A stretch of DNA of 49,179 nt, taken from contig JAJYWG010000543.1 in NCBI GenBank assembly GCA_021791615.1, positions 1 through 49,179 on the forward strand, written 5' to 3'. The notes beneath the pieces were generated by a model. That model had not been told where the DNA came from, did no database searches, and was given only the letters and a program-made list of their open reading frames with translations. Below are positions 15,783 to 27,111 of the stretch, in pieces (position 1 is the first letter of the stretch; each line of letters opens with the position of its first letter). Source of the stretch: Actinomycetes bacterium. GTDB lineage: Bacteria; Actinomycetota; Acidimicrobiia; Acidimicrobiales; RAAP-2. A program made the position numbers and the translations under genes.

Positions 15783-16394
15783 CTAGGAGATGGACACGCC
15801 TCGGGCGCGGGCAAAGCGCTCAGCCACGTCAGGCCAGTTGACGATCTTCCACAGTGCGGCGACGAAGTCTGCCTTGACGTTCTTGTACTGAAGGTAGAAC
15901 GCGTGCTCCCAGGCGTCGAAGACCAGGAGCGGGATCGATCCGTTGCCCACGTTGCCGTGGTGGTCGTACACCTGCTCGACCAGAAGGCGCTGACCGAGCG
16001 GTTCCCAGGCCAGCGCTCCCCATCCCGAACCCTGGATGGTCGTCGTTGCCTGCGTGAGCTGTGCTTGGAATGCGTCGAACGACCCGAAGTGCTCGTCGAC
16101 GGCGGCGGCCAGCTCACCGTCGGGACGGTCACCGCCATCCGGGGAGAGGTTCTTCCAGAAGACGGAGTGCAGGACGTGGCCAGACACGTTGAAGGCCAGG
16201 GTCTTCTCCAATCCGACGATTGCCCCGTACTCACCTTTGGACCTGGCATCGGCCAACTTTTCCAGCGTCGTGTTGGCACCGGCCACGTACCCGGCATGGT
16301 GCTTGCCGTGGTGAAGTTCCAAGATCTGGCCCGAGTAGTGGGGCTCCAGCGCCCCGTAGTCATATGGGAGGTCGGGAAGGGTGTAGTCGGCCAT
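15783..16394 (-). CDS. sodA: Superoxide dismutase (Fe/Mn)
   Basis: 203 residues. It converts superoxide to peroxide and oxygen. Metal ligands are seen in [12 protein letters not shown] (His), [15 protein letters not shown] (His) and [18 protein letters not shown] (Asp and His). No signal peptide, so cytoplasmic. Start: ATG 16394 is preferred over the ATG at 16400 because the latter overlaps the GAGGAG ribosome binding site, which then lies 6 nt from 16394. A TACACT -10-like box lies upstream near 16450. Metal preference cannot be decided from sequence alone, although the [11 protein letters not shown] block resembles Mn-type enzymes. Confidence 0.95.
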   Translation of the reverse strand: MADYTLPDLPYDYGALEPHYSGQILELHHGKHHAGYVAGANTTLEKLADARSKGEYGAIVGLEKTLAFNVSGHVLHSVFWKNLSPDGGDRPDGELAAAVDEHFGSFDAFQAQLTQATTTIQGSGWGALAWEPLGQRLLVEQVYDHHGNVGNGSIPLLVFDAWEHAFYLQYKNVKADFVAALWKIVNWPDVAERFARARGVSIS

Positions 16395-16484
16395 GGTCAT
16401 CTCCTCTTTGTCGTTGGTCGAACGTCTGCGAATGGTCTGATGGCGAGTGTATTGTCCCGAGCCCGAGGAGGCGAACCGGAGACG

Positions 16485-17876
16485 TTAGGTGGCTGGACCA
16501 GACCCAGCCGTCCGCACCGCTTCTCGTTCCACCTCCAGCAGAGCCGCCAGGCTGCGAACGACCCTGCGGTCAGGGGGGACCAGGCCGCCGATGCCCGGCG
16601 TCCCGAGGTAGCCGGCGAGATACGCCCGGCGGTTCCGCGTCTCCCATGCCCGAGCCAAGCCCTCGAGCCCCGATCGACCCGTCGGGTCTCGCTCCAGCGA
16701 TGCGACGCTCGCAACGTGGTGCAGCGACCACAGCATGTCGGCGACGTCAGCCAACGGGGTACGGTGCGCAGGGGTGTCTGCGCCCGCTGGGATGCCGCCT
16801 GGCATCCAGTCGGCGACCACCCAACCCTGGTCGGTGCGGGCGGTCCTGCCGAGGTGGAGATCCCCATGGGTCCTGAGCATCGGGGCCTTGAGCTCCGACG
16901 ACTCGAGGAGGTGCATCGCTTCTGCGACACCTTCTTTGGCGAGGAGCCCGGGCTCGGAGCGACGTATCGTCTCGCCCGCATCGTGGGCCCAGGCCCTGAG
17001 CTCACCGGTCCTGCGACCGAACGCACGGTCCATGGCGAGGTGCATCCGGGCAGTCATGGTGCCGAGCGCATTGGCCTCGGACGCGAAGTCGCCACCTGCA
17101 TCCTCGGGCTCGCATCCGGCCGCGTAGAGATCGCGTAACGAGGTCAGCGCCAATGCCCAACCTCCTGCGCTCCCCGACAGGCTCTCCTGGACCAGACCGA
17201 GGTCGCGCCCGGCTCTCTGCCACCGGGCCAAGGGGGCTGCCAGATGGTTGAACCCAGCTTCGTCCAGGGCCGTGAGCATCTCCACTCCGGGGTTGGGACC
17301 GTCGAAGAGCCACGAGAAGACGGTGAGCATGCACGTGTCCCCGAACGCCAGCACGGTTCCGGTCGGATCGTCGGCGACGGGCGAGGGTGGACCCGGATCA
17401 TCGCCGACCCACCCCACCGCCTCCAACACCAGCGGAGCGAGCTCGGCGTCACGCACCGCATCCACGACGACACCGAGCCCGGCGGCATCGTCCAGCAGCC
17501 CGAGGACCGGATCGTCCCCGGCCCGCAGGAGGTGGGCCTCGTCCCCGGGCCGGCGAACGCCCAACACCAAGTGGAGCAGGCGCCCATCCAACGCGACAAC
17601 GGTGTCGATGAGCCCCGGGCGCCCGGGACACAAGACCTCGACTTCGACGAGAGACAGGGCATCCCCGGCCGGACCAGGAACGCCACCGACGGTACCCGCC
17701 GGCTCCCCACGTGTTGCTGCTGCGCTGGGTGCTGCCGACGCCGTCGCAGCCCTTGGTACGACAGGCTCGACCAGCCCCTCCACGCTCCCGGGATCGCGCT
17801 GGGCGAGCCACACCTGCACCGCCTTGAGCAGCTCTTCGCTCGTCGGGCCACCGGACGTCGATTCGCGGATCGTCAC
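16485..17876 (-). CDS. Maltokinase-like protein, probably catalytically degenerate
   Basis: 463 residues. The GTG start shares GTGA with the TreS stop, so the two are coupled, the usual arrangement for maltokinase (Mak/Pep2). The C-terminal lobe has RTHGDLHLGR, matching the catalytic loop of the family. Two key sites are altered: the ATP-anchoring segment that reads L-K-x-(F/Y)-R-R-L before GPNP in active enzymes is MLTVFSWLFDGPNP here (Thr in place of Lys), and the metal-binding DFEGEP is DWMPGG. Family context suggests trehalose/maltose metabolism, but kinase activity is doubtful. An Ala/Pro-rich linker (about residues 40-70) separates the cap domain. The spacer down to sodA is 90 nt. Confidence 0.82.
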   Translation of the reverse strand: MTIRESTSGGPTSEELLKAVQVWLAQRDPGSVEGLVEPVVPRAATASAAPSAAATRGEPAGTVGGVPGPAGDALSLVEVEVLCPGRPGLIDTVVALDGRLLHLVLGVRRPGDEAHLLRAGDDPVLGLLDDAAGLGVVVDAVRDAELAPLVLEAVGWVGDDPGPPSPVADDPTGTVLAFGDTCMLTVFSWLFDGPNPGVEMLTALDEAGFNHLAAPLARWQRAGRDLGLVQESLSGSAGGWALALTSLRDLYAAGCEPEDAGGDFASEANALGTMTARMHLAMDRAFGRRTGELRAWAHDAGETIRRSEPGLLAKEGVAEAMHLLESSELKAPMLRTHGDLHLGRTARTDQGWVVADWMPGGIPAGADTPAHRTPLADVADMLWSLHHVASVASLERDPTGRSGLEGLARAWETRNRRAYLAGYLGTPGIGGLVPPDRRVVRSLAALLEVEREAVRTAGSGPAT

Positions 17877-19618
17877 GGAAGGCGCTCTCCCGCGGGGCCG
17901 GACTCGTCCACCAGCTCGAGCCACAGGTACCCGTAGGGTCCAAGAGTGATCGTGTACGGCTCCTCTGCGATCGCGGGGAACGGCACCCGGCCGAGCACCT
18001 CGAAAGGGACGTGCCCGGACCAGTGCGCGAGGGAGAGCTCTGCCGGCTGGGCGAACCGGCTCAAGTTATGGACGCACAAAACGGCTTGCGTCCGCTCTCG
18101 GGGCGTGGAGGGGCTGGCAGCCCCGTCGGCCGGGTCCCCGACCTGCCCGGAGCGCACGAATGCCAGGATCGAAGGGTTGGGGCACGCCAGCGGCTCCATC
18201 TGACCGATCCCCATGACCGGGAGCGAGCGCCGCTCGGCAAGCATCCCCCGAAGCCAGTGGAGGAACGAGCCCGGGTTCCTCCTCTGTGCCTCGACATTCA
18301 CCGCCTCGAACCCGTACACCGGGTCCATCAGCGGCGGCAGGTAGAGCTGGGCGAAGTCCGCCCGGGAGAACCCCCCGTTGCGGTCAGGCGACCACTGCAT
18401 CGGGGTCCGCACCGAGTCGCGATCACCCAGGTAGATGTTGTCCCCCATGAGGAGCTCGTCGCCGTAGTAGATGACCGGACTCCCGGGCAGCGAAAGGAGG
18501 AGGGAGTGCAGGAGCTCTGCCAGTCTGCGGTCGCCGTCGAGGAGGGGAGCCAGTCGGCGCCCGATCCCCATGTGGCGCTTCATACGAGGGTCCTTGGCGT
18601 ACTCGGTGAACAGGTAGTCACGCTCCTCGTCGCTCACTTGCTCCAAGGTCAGCTCGTCGTGGTTGCGCAAGAAGATGGCCCACTGGCAATTCTCGGGAAT
18701 CTCGGGCGTCTGGCTCAGGATCTCGGTGACTGGGTACCGCTGCTCGCGCCGCACTGCCATGAACAGACGGGGCATGAGGGGAAAGTGGAAGCACATGTGG
18801 CACTCGTCGCCGTCCCCGAAATAGTCCGCGACGTCCGCCGGCCAGCCATTCGCCTCGGCGAGCAGCACGCGATTCGGGTAGTCGGCCTCGATCTCCTTGC
18901 GTATGCGGCGGATAAAGGCGTGGGTCTCGGGAAGGTGCTCACCGGCGGTTCCGTCGCGCTGGTACAGGTAGGGCACCGCATCGAGACGGAACCCGTCGAG
19001 GCCCAACTCGAGCCAGAACCTGACGAGGTCGACCATGGTGTCAGCCACTTCGGGATTGTCGTAATTGAGGTCAGGCTGATGCGAGTAGAAACGGTGCCAG
19101 TAGTACTGCTGACGCGAGTCGTCCCAGGTCCAATTCGACCGTTCGACGTCCGTGAAGACAACGCGAGCTTCGGGCCAGCGCTGGTCGTCGTCGTTCCACA
19201 CGTACCAATCGGCTTTGGGGTTCGTGCGGTCCATGCGAGACTCGACGAACCAGGGGTGCTGGTCGCTGGTGTGGTTCATCACGAGGTCAGCGATCACTTT
19301 GATGTCGCGCGAATGCGCGTCCTCCAGGAGCGCCACGAGGTCGCCGAGCGTCCCGTAGTCAGGGTGCACGTTGAAAAAGTCGCTGATGTCGTAGCCCCCG
19401 TCCCGCAGTGGCGACGGGTAGAAGGGGAGGAGCCACACGCAGTCCACACCGAGCCATTGCAAGTAGTCCAGCTTCTCCCGAAGCCCTCGGAGATCGCCGG
19501 TCCCGTCGTCGTCGGCGTCGAAGTAGCCTCTGATTAGAACCTCGTAGAACACCGCGCGCTGGTACCACCCTGGTGATGGATCGCGCTCGGTCGTGCCAAT
19601 GCCGCTCACCGATGCCAC
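17873..19618 (-). CDS. treS: Trehalose synthase (maltose alpha-D-glucosyltransferase) TreS
   Basis: 581 residues, GH13 family. It interconverts maltose and trehalose. Family landmarks: WYQRAVFYEVLIRGYFD near the N-terminus, DLVMNHTSDQHPWF, the nucleophile in GLDGFRLDAVPYL, the acid/base in LLAEANGW, the third acid in IFLRNHDELTLE, and GSPVIYYGDEL(L)MGDN. The start is a GTG without a strong ribosome binding site. The stop overlaps the maltokinase-like gene by 4 nt. The C-terminal beta domain is complete but without a fused kinase domain. Confidence 0.95.
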   Translation of the reverse strand: MASVSGIGTTERDPSPGWYQRAVFYEVLIRGYFDADDDGTGDLRGLREKLDYLQWLGVDCVWLLPFYPSPLRDGGYDISDFFNVHPDYGTLGDLVALLEDAHSRDIKVIADLVMNHTSDQHPWFVESRMDRTNPKADWYVWNDDDQRWPEARVVFTDVERSNWTWDDSRQQYYWHRFYSHQPDLNYDNPEVADTMVDLVRFWLELGLDGFRLDAVPYLYQRDGTAGEHLPETHAFIRRIRKEIEADYPNRVLLAEANGWPADVADYFGDGDECHMCFHFPLMPRLFMAVRREQRYPVTEILSQTPEIPENCQWAIFLRNHDELTLEQVSDEERDYLFTEYAKDPRMKRHMGIGRRLAPLLDGDRRLAELLHSLLLSLPGSPVIYYGDELLMGDNIYLGDRDSVRTPMQWSPDRNGGFSRADFAQLYLPPLMDPVYGFEAVNVEAQRRNPGSFLHWLRGMLAERRSLPVMGIGQMEPLACPNPSILAFVRSGQVGDPADGAASPSTPRERTQAVLCVHNLSRFAQPAELSLAHWSGHVPFEVLGRVPFPAIAEEPYTITLGPYGYLWLELVDESGPAGERLP

Positions 19619-19667
19619 GCCGTTCAGCTACGCGGTCCCAGAGCACCCACGCGTCGCCAACACCGTC

Positions 19668-20486
19668 TCAGCGCCCGCTGAACACGGCGTGCCCCGGGCC
19701 GTTCTCCCGAAACGACTGGATACCGCGCGCCGCGTCCTGAGTCCGGACGGCAGCGAGAAAATGGCTCCGCTCCACGTGCAGACCGTCTCGAAGCGAGAGC
19801 GCCAACCCGTCGTCGATAGAGGACTTCGCCAAGGCATGTGCCATGACCGCTCCGGCGGCGAGCCGACCGGCCAACGCGAGTGCCGTGGGGAGCACGTCGG
19901 AGGGAGGCACCACCTGGTTCGCCAAGCCCATCCACAATGCCTCGTCGGCCGAGACCTGCCGACCGGTGAAGATCATCTCCTTGGCCCGGGCCGCGCCGAC
20001 CAGCCTCGGTAGACGCTGGGTTCCCCCTCCACCAGGGATGACACCGAGGAGCACTTCGGGCAAGCCCAGAGCGGCGTCCTGTGCGACGATCCGCAAGTCG
20101 CATGCGAGAGCCAGCTCGAGACCACCGCCGAGGGCATAGCCGTTTACAGCGGCGATCACGACGCGCGGGATCGAAGCCAAGGTCCCGAGGGAGGCCTGAA
20201 AGGCCGTGCTCACGGCCTCGGGGCTGTCCTGGCCGAGCTGGACGATGTCCGCACCAGCCGCGAAGATCCGCTCGCCCCCCCACACCACCACCGCACCGGG
20301 TGGATCATTGGACAGGGCTTCGGCGATCACCCGGAGCTGGCGCAGGAGCTCGATCGACAAGGCATTGGCCTTGGGGCGGTCGATACGCACGAGCGCCACG
20401 CCATCGTCGCGCCGTTCGACCGTGACGTATGCAGGTTCTTCGGTGCTCGGCTGGGGCTGGGCGACCCCTCCTCGGTCGTTGGCCAT
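19668..20486 (-). CDS. Enoyl-CoA hydratase/isomerase family protein
   Basis: 272 residues, crotonase fold. NALSIELLRQL, the oxyanion-hole segment FAAGADIVQL, IAAVNGYALGGGLELALACDLRI and GLPEVLLGVIPGGGGTQRLPRLVG are diagnostic; both catalytic glutamates expected in hydratases are present (ELALACD and LPEVLLG). It probably hydrates enoyl-CoA in fatty acid or branched-chain degradation. The ATG at 20486 is chosen as the first in-frame start before the conserved region. It lies downstream of meaB on the same strand, separated by a 24-bp tandem repeat. Confidence 0.9.
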   Translation of the reverse strand: MANDRGGVAQPQPSTEEPAYVTVERRDDGVALVRIDRPKANALSIELLRQLRVIAEALSNDPPGAVVVWGGERIFAAGADIVQLGQDSPEAVSTAFQASLGTLASIPRVVIAAVNGYALGGGLELALACDLRIVAQDAALGLPEVLLGVIPGGGGTQRLPRLVGAARAKEMIFTGRQVSADEALWMGLANQVVPPSDVLPTALALAGRLAAGAVMAHALAKSSIDDGLALSLRDGLHVERSHFLAAVRTQDAARGIQSFRENGPGHAVFSGR

Positions 20487-20525
20487 TGGAGAACCGTACT
20501 CCACCTGCCCGGGCACCAGCGGCCA

Positions 20526-20609
20526 CGCCCGGACAACTCCCGTAGCACCCGCCCGGACAACTCCCGTAGCGCCCGCCCGGACAACTCCCGTAGCGCCCGC
20601 CCGGACACG
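20526..20609. repeat. 24-bp tandem repeat, 3.5 copies
   Basis: Three full copies start at 20526, 20550 and 20574 and a half copy at 20598; copies differ only at one A/G position. The array sits in the 133-bp spacer between meaB and the enoyl-CoA hydratase gene. The unit length is a multiple of 3 and the array is open on the minus strand (repeating RELSGRAL), but nothing suggests that it is translated. Confidence 0.92.
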
Positions 20610-20619
20610 GCCTCGTCGC

Positions 20620-21648
20620 TCAGCGAGGCGGGTCGAGCAGCCGTCCGGCGCGTTGCGCGAACCACTCGGAAGGATCTCCCAGGAAGCGCTCGGCCGCGGT
20701 GTAGGGATCGAGCAAACCGGCGTCGAGATCCTGCACGCAGCGCTCGATCTCCTCGCTGTGCATCGCATGTTCGACCGCTTGGAGTGCCAGGGCAACCAGC
20801 ACCCGGCGCAGAGAGTGTGCAGAGCGCTCGCGTCGTCTCCGGCCCAGATCACCGGAACGGACCAAATACTCCCGATGCTCGGCAACCGCAGCCCACAGCG
20901 CATCGACGCCGTCACCGGAGAGGGCAACCGTCTCGATAATGGGCGGACGCCATGATCCCAGCTGGGAGAGATCCAGCATCTGCTCGAGGTCGCGACGGGC
21001 TTCGCGCGTTCCCGGTCGGTCTGCCTTGTTGATGACGAACACATCGGCGACTTCGAGCAAGCCGGCCTTGTTGGCCTGCATGGAGTCTCCCCACCCGGGC
21101 GTGACCACGACGACCGTCGAGTCGGTCGCCGCTGCGACCTCCACTTCCATCTGGCCGACGCCAACGGTCTCGACCAGTACGACGGAGAACCCCACCGACC
21201 CCAGAAGGCGCACTGCGTCGGGCACCGCGAGCGCGAGGCCCCCCAGGTGGCCCCTGGTGGCCATCGAGCGGATGAAGACCGAGGGATCGGTTGCGTGCTC
21301 CTGCATTCGCACCCGATCTCCGAGGATGGCTCCACCGCTGAACGGCGAAGAGGGGTCCACCGCGAGCACTGCGACGCGGGCCACGTTCTCGACGTCCTGG
21401 TCGCCAATCGCAGGCCATCCTGCCCGGGCAGCCGAAATGAGGCGGTTGGTGAGCGTCGACTTGCCGGCGCCGGGCGCGCCCGTCAGACCGATGCTGTACG
21501 GAGGTTCGTGACGATAGGTCGCGGCCGCCAGTTCCCGGCCATCTGGCCCTCCCCGCTCCACGACCGAGAGCAGCCGCGCGAGGGCGACCCGGTCCCCTCG
21601 TTGCGCATCGGCGAGGAGCGCGCCGGTTTGCGATGCTCCGGTCGTCAC
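20620..21648 (-). CDS. meaB: Methylmalonyl-CoA mutase-associated GTPase MeaB (ArgK family)
   Basis: 342 residues. A G3E P-loop GTPase that protects and loads adenosylcobalamin-dependent mutases. Motifs: GLTGAPGAGKSTLTNRL (P-loop), AVDPSSPFSGGAILGDRVRM, SMATRGHLGGLA, VETVGVGQMEVEV and NKADRPG (G4). The GTG start at 21648 shares GTGA with the murA stop; a TTG at 21678 would only add ten residues inside murA. The mutase itself is not in the window. Linkage to enoyl-CoA hydratase fits propionyl/branched-chain acyl-CoA metabolism. Confidence 0.94.
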   Translation of the reverse strand: MTTGASQTGALLADAQRGDRVALARLLSVVERGGPDGRELAAATYRHEPPYSIGLTGAPGAGKSTLTNRLISAARAGWPAIGDQDVENVARVAVLAVDPSSPFSGGAILGDRVRMQEHATDPSVFIRSMATRGHLGGLALAVPDAVRLLGSVGFSVVLVETVGVGQMEVEVAAATDSTVVVVTPGWGDSMQANKAGLLEVADVFVINKADRPGTREARRDLEQMLDLSQLGSWRPPIIETVALSGDGVDALWAAVAEHREYLVRSGDLGRRRRERSAHSLRRVLVALALQAVEHAMHSEEIERCVQDLDAGLLDPYTAAERFLGDPSEWFAQRAGRLLDPPR

Positions 21649-22916
21649 TGTCGCGTCACTCGTGCTCCGAGCGAGCAAAGCCCGTGGGCCAGATCGTCGT
21701 ACCCGCGGTCGACGTGCTCCGCCCCGAGGACTTCGGTTTCACCTTCGGCGACCAGCCCGGCCAAGACGAGTGCGGCGCCGGCCCGGATGTCCATCGCTCT
21801 GACCTGAGTTCCGGAGAGACGCGGCACGCCGCGGACGACCACGTGGTGTCCCTCGGTCCGCACGTCGGCGCCCATTCGCCGCAGCTCGTCGATGTACCGG
21901 AAGCGTCCGAAAAAAAGGTTCTCCGTGACGATGCCCACACCGTCGGCCACCGTGAGCATGGTCACGAGCAACGGCTTGTAGTCGGTCGCGACACCGGGAT
22001 AGGGGAGAGTAGCGACATCGACAGACCGCAGCGAGCCATCGCTCACCACCTCGAGCCCCAACGGTCCTTGGTTGATCCGGACTCCCATGGACGACAGCTT
22101 TCGGATGAGCATCTCCATGTGATCAGAGCGCGCGTCCTCCACCAGGATCTCGCCCCCGGCCAAGCCGGCGGCGGCAGCGTAGGTGGCTGCCACCACCCGG
22201 TCGGGGATCACGGTGTGTGCGGCGGGCGCGAGCTCTTCGACGCCCTCGACCTCGATCCGGGAGGTCCCAGCACCCCGTATGCACGCTCCCATCGCGCCGA
22301 GGAACGCGGCCAGGTCGATGATCTCCGGCTCGCGTGCAGCATTCTCGATGACAGTCGTACCTTTGGCCAAGACGGCGGCCATCAGAGCATTGTCCGTCGC
22401 CGTGTGGCTCGGGTACTCGAGCACCACCTTCCCCCCGACCAGCCTCCCGCGACCGTCGTCGCCGACCCTGCCGAGCACGTAGCCGTGTGACGTCTCGAAC
22501 TCGGCGCCCATCGCGCCGAGCGCGCTCAAGTGAAAATCGATGGGGCGATGACCGAAGTCGTCACCACCGGGGAGAGACACAGTGGCATGCCCGCAACGCG
22601 CGAGGAGCGGTCCCAACACCACGATCGATGCCCGCATGCGCTCGACGAGCTCGTAGGGAGCCTCCGGGACGAGTGTGGAAGCCGATGGCGAACGCACGAG
22701 CAGATCACCGTTTGCCTCTCTCGAGACTTTCACACCGAGCGCGCTCAGCATGTCGGACATGATGTCGACGTCGGTGATCCGGGGAACGTTCCTCAGCCGA
22801 TGGCAGCCTTCAGCCAGCAGGCAGGCCGCCATCAGCTTCAACGCCGAATTCTTGGCACCGCCGACCCGGATCGTGCCATGGAGAGGTCCATTGGGCTCGA
22901 TGAGAAGCGACGACAT
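21645..22916 (-). CDS. murA: UDP-N-acetylglucosamine 1-carboxyvinyltransferase MurA, Asp-type active site
   Basis: 423 residues; first committed step of peptidoglycan synthesis. K22-N23 (GGAKNSALKLMAACLL) bind phosphoenolpyruvate. The active-site loop, PGGCxIG in most MurA, reads PGGDDFGHRPID, with Asp119 in the place of Cys115 of E. coli. The same Cys-to-Asp change makes mycobacterial MurA insensitive to fosfomycin. The ATG at 22916 follows CATACT by 7 nt, so the transcript may be leaderless. It is translationally coupled to meaB and divergent from glpX. The position after the atp operon parallels Mycobacterium. Confidence 0.96.
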   Translation of the reverse strand: MSSLLIEPNGPLHGTIRVGGAKNSALKLMAACLLAEGCHRLRNVPRITDVDIMSDMLSALGVKVSREANGDLLVRSPSASTLVPEAPYELVERMRASIVVLGPLLARCGHATVSLPGGDDFGHRPIDFHLSALGAMGAEFETSHGYVLGRVGDDGRGRLVGGKVVLEYPSHTATDNALMAAVLAKGTTVIENAAREPEIIDLAAFLGAMGACIRGAGTSRIEVEGVEELAPAAHTVIPDRVVAATYAAAAGLAGGEILVEDARSDHMEMLIRKLSSMGVRINQGPLGLEVVSDGSLRSVDVATLPYPGVATDYKPLLVTMLTVADGVGIVTENLFFGRFRYIDELRRMGADVRTEGHHVVVRGVPRLSGTQVRAMDIRAGAALVLAGLVAEGETEVLGAEHVDRGYDDLAHGLCSLGARVTRQ

Positions 22917-23013
22917 GCGCCCTAGTATGGCGGGCTCGGGACGACGAGCTCTGGAATTGATTTTCCACCTGGGCATTCGTCGTTCGGTCACGCCCGCCGG
23001 AGGGAGCGCCCGC

Positions 23014-23019
23014 TAGAGT
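23014..23019 (+). promoter_or_regulatory. -10 box of glpX; probably a leaderless transcript
   Basis: TAGAGT fits TANNNT and ends 8 nt before the GTG start of glpX, so transcription would begin at or within 2 nt of the start codon. On the opposite strand CATACT sits the same way before murA. No clear -35 elements are visible for either. Confidence 0.45.
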
Positions 23020-23027
23020 CACACACC

Positions 23028-24023
23028 GTGAACCACGCGAAACAGGCACCGGACCGGAATCTCGCTCTCGAGCTGGCGCGAGTCACCGAAGCGGCCGCAA
23101 TGGCCGCCAGCCGCTGGATGGGCCGAGGGGACAAGGAGGGTGCCGACGGAGCCGCGGTGCACGCGATGAGGGTGGTGCTCCAGACCGTGTCAATGGATGG
23201 TGTCGTCGTCATCGGGGAAGGCGAGAAGGACCATGCCCCAATGCTCTTCAATGGCGAACAGCTTGGTGACGGATCCCTCCCTCAAACCGACATCGCAGTC
23301 GACCCGATCGACGGCACCACGCTCACCGCGTTGGGCCGCGGGGGAGCGCTCTCGGTCATCGCCGTCTCCGAGCGCGGGAGCATGTTCGACCCCGGTCCGT
23401 GCGTCTACATGGAGAAGATCGCTGTCGGCCCGCGCGGACGCGGTTCGGTCGACATCCACCTTCCTCCGGCCGAGAACCTCGAGCGCCTCGCGAAGACGTT
23501 CGGCCAGCCGGTGCGCGACCTCACGGCGGTGATCTTGGACCGGCCCCGCCATGCCGACCTCATCGCGGCCGTGCGGGAGACCGGAGCCCGGATACGCCTC
23601 ATCACCGACGGCGACGTCGCCGGCGCCATCGCGACCGGATGGCCGGGGGCAGGCGCTGACATCCTCTTCGGCATCGGGGGGACGCCCGAAGGGGTCCTCG
23701 CGGCCGCGGCGCTCAAGTGCATGGGTGGTGAGATCCAGGGTCGCCTCTGGCCTCGCAACGACGAGGAGCGACAGGCAGCGCTCGACGGCGGCTACGACCT
23801 CGACGCAGTGCTCACCATCGACGACCTGGTGAAAGGAGACAACTGCTTCTTCGCCGCCACGGGGATCACCGACGGAGAGCTGCTCAGAGGCGTCCGGTAC
23901 CACGACTTCGGCGCCACGACGCAGTCCCTCGTCATGCGGTCGAAGTCCGGCACCCTGCGGACCATCGACGCCAGCCACCCGCTGGCCAAGCTGGCCGAGT
24001 TCAGCTCGATCCCCTTCTCCTGA
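23028..24023 (+). CDS. glpX: Fructose-1,6-bisphosphatase class II GlpX
   Basis: 331 residues. Hydrolyses fructose-1,6-bisphosphate in gluconeogenesis. Motifs: [19 protein letters not shown], the metal site [18 protein letters not shown] and [45 protein letters not shown] and [23 protein letters not shown] is the first in-frame start and is preceded by a -10 box rather than a ribosome binding site. With a PPi-type phosphofructokinase in the same region, this enzyme supplies the irreversible gluconeogenic step. Confidence 0.96.
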   Translation: MNHAKQAPDRNLALELARVTEAAAMAASRWMGRGDKEGADGAAVHAMRVVLQTVSMDGVVVIGEGEKDHAPMLFNGEQLGDGSLPQTDIAVDPIDGTTLTALGRGGALSVIAVSERGSMFDPGPCVYMEKIAVGPRGRGSVDIHLPPAENLERLAKTFGQPVRDLTAVILDRPRHADLIAAVRETGARIRLITDGDVAGAIATGWPGAGADILFGIGGTPEGVLAAAALKCMGGEIQGRLWPRNDEERQAALDGGYDLDAVLTIDDLVKGDNCFFAATGITDGELLRGVRYHDFGATTQSLVMRSKSGTLRTIDASHPLAKLAEFSSIPFS

Positions 24024-24131
24024 CCTGGCTGCCGCCGCCGGCACCCACCGCCGACACGCACCGACGGCACCCGCCGCCGCCGCCGGCACCGGTACCGCCG
24101 GCACCGGTACGACCACATCGTGCTGGTGCTC

Positions 24132-24176
24132 CTCGACGGTCCCTCGCTCTCGACGGTCCCTCGCTCTCGCCGGTCC
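24132..24176. repeat. 17-bp tandem repeat, about 2.6 copies
   Basis: CTCGACGGTCCCTCGCT occurs at 24132 and 24149, with a partial third copy from 24166 running up to the atpC stop. The 24024-24131 part of this spacer is a run of CCG/GCACCGGTAC repeats. No terminator with a T-tract is visible between the convergent glpX and atp genes. Confidence 0.8.
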
Positions 24177-24727
24177 TCAGCCTTCGCCGGCCCTGCCGCC
24201 CCCACCGGAAGCAACTTCGAGGCGGACCTCTGCCCGCCGAAGGGCCGCTTCGGCGTCGGCCAGCTCCACCGCTACGTCCCCACCGGGCTCGTCGTCACCG
24301 CTTGGGAGCAACCCACGCGCTGCCTCCACCCGAGCCATGGCCTGGGTCTTGGCCAGCTCGGCTCGAGTTGCATCGATCTGGCCGGAGAGCTCGGCCACTC
24401 CGGCGAGAAGCGTGACGCGGGTTCCCCATTCCAAGGCAGCCAACCCTCCGGGCGAGACCGGGCTCTCCGCGACCTCGTCGCCGAGATCCTCAGCTCCGGT
24501 GCTGTGCTCGACCTGGAGATAGCCGCCGTGGACGGCGAGCCGGAGGGTCCCTTCGTCCTCCGAGACCACGCGTACCTCGCCGGGCAGCACGTCGGTCACC
24601 AGCCGGGCGTGACCATCGAGAACCGTGAGGTCCCCGTCGGAGCTCCTCGCCACCACCTCGCTCGCCATGGTGTCGACCAGCCGCTCCTCGGGAGTGACGA
24701 CGACGACGCGCAGCAGCCCGCCTGCCA

Positions 24728-24728
<1 letters not shown>
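24177..24728 (-). CDS. atpC: ATP synthase epsilon subunit AtpC
   Basis: 183 residues, longer than the usual 120-140. The N-terminal beta-sandwich is recognisable (LRVVVVTPEERLVD, DGDLTVLDGHARLVTDVLPGEVRV, LAVHGGYLQVE). The C-terminal part carries a helical hairpin (ELSGQIDATRAELAKTQAMARVEAARG...ELADAEAALRRAEVRLEV) after a linker of about 30 extra residues. Its ATG overlaps the atpD stop as TGATG. It is the last gene of the atp operon. Confidence 0.92.
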
Positions 24729-27108
<2,380 letters not shown>

Positions 27109-27111
27109 AGC

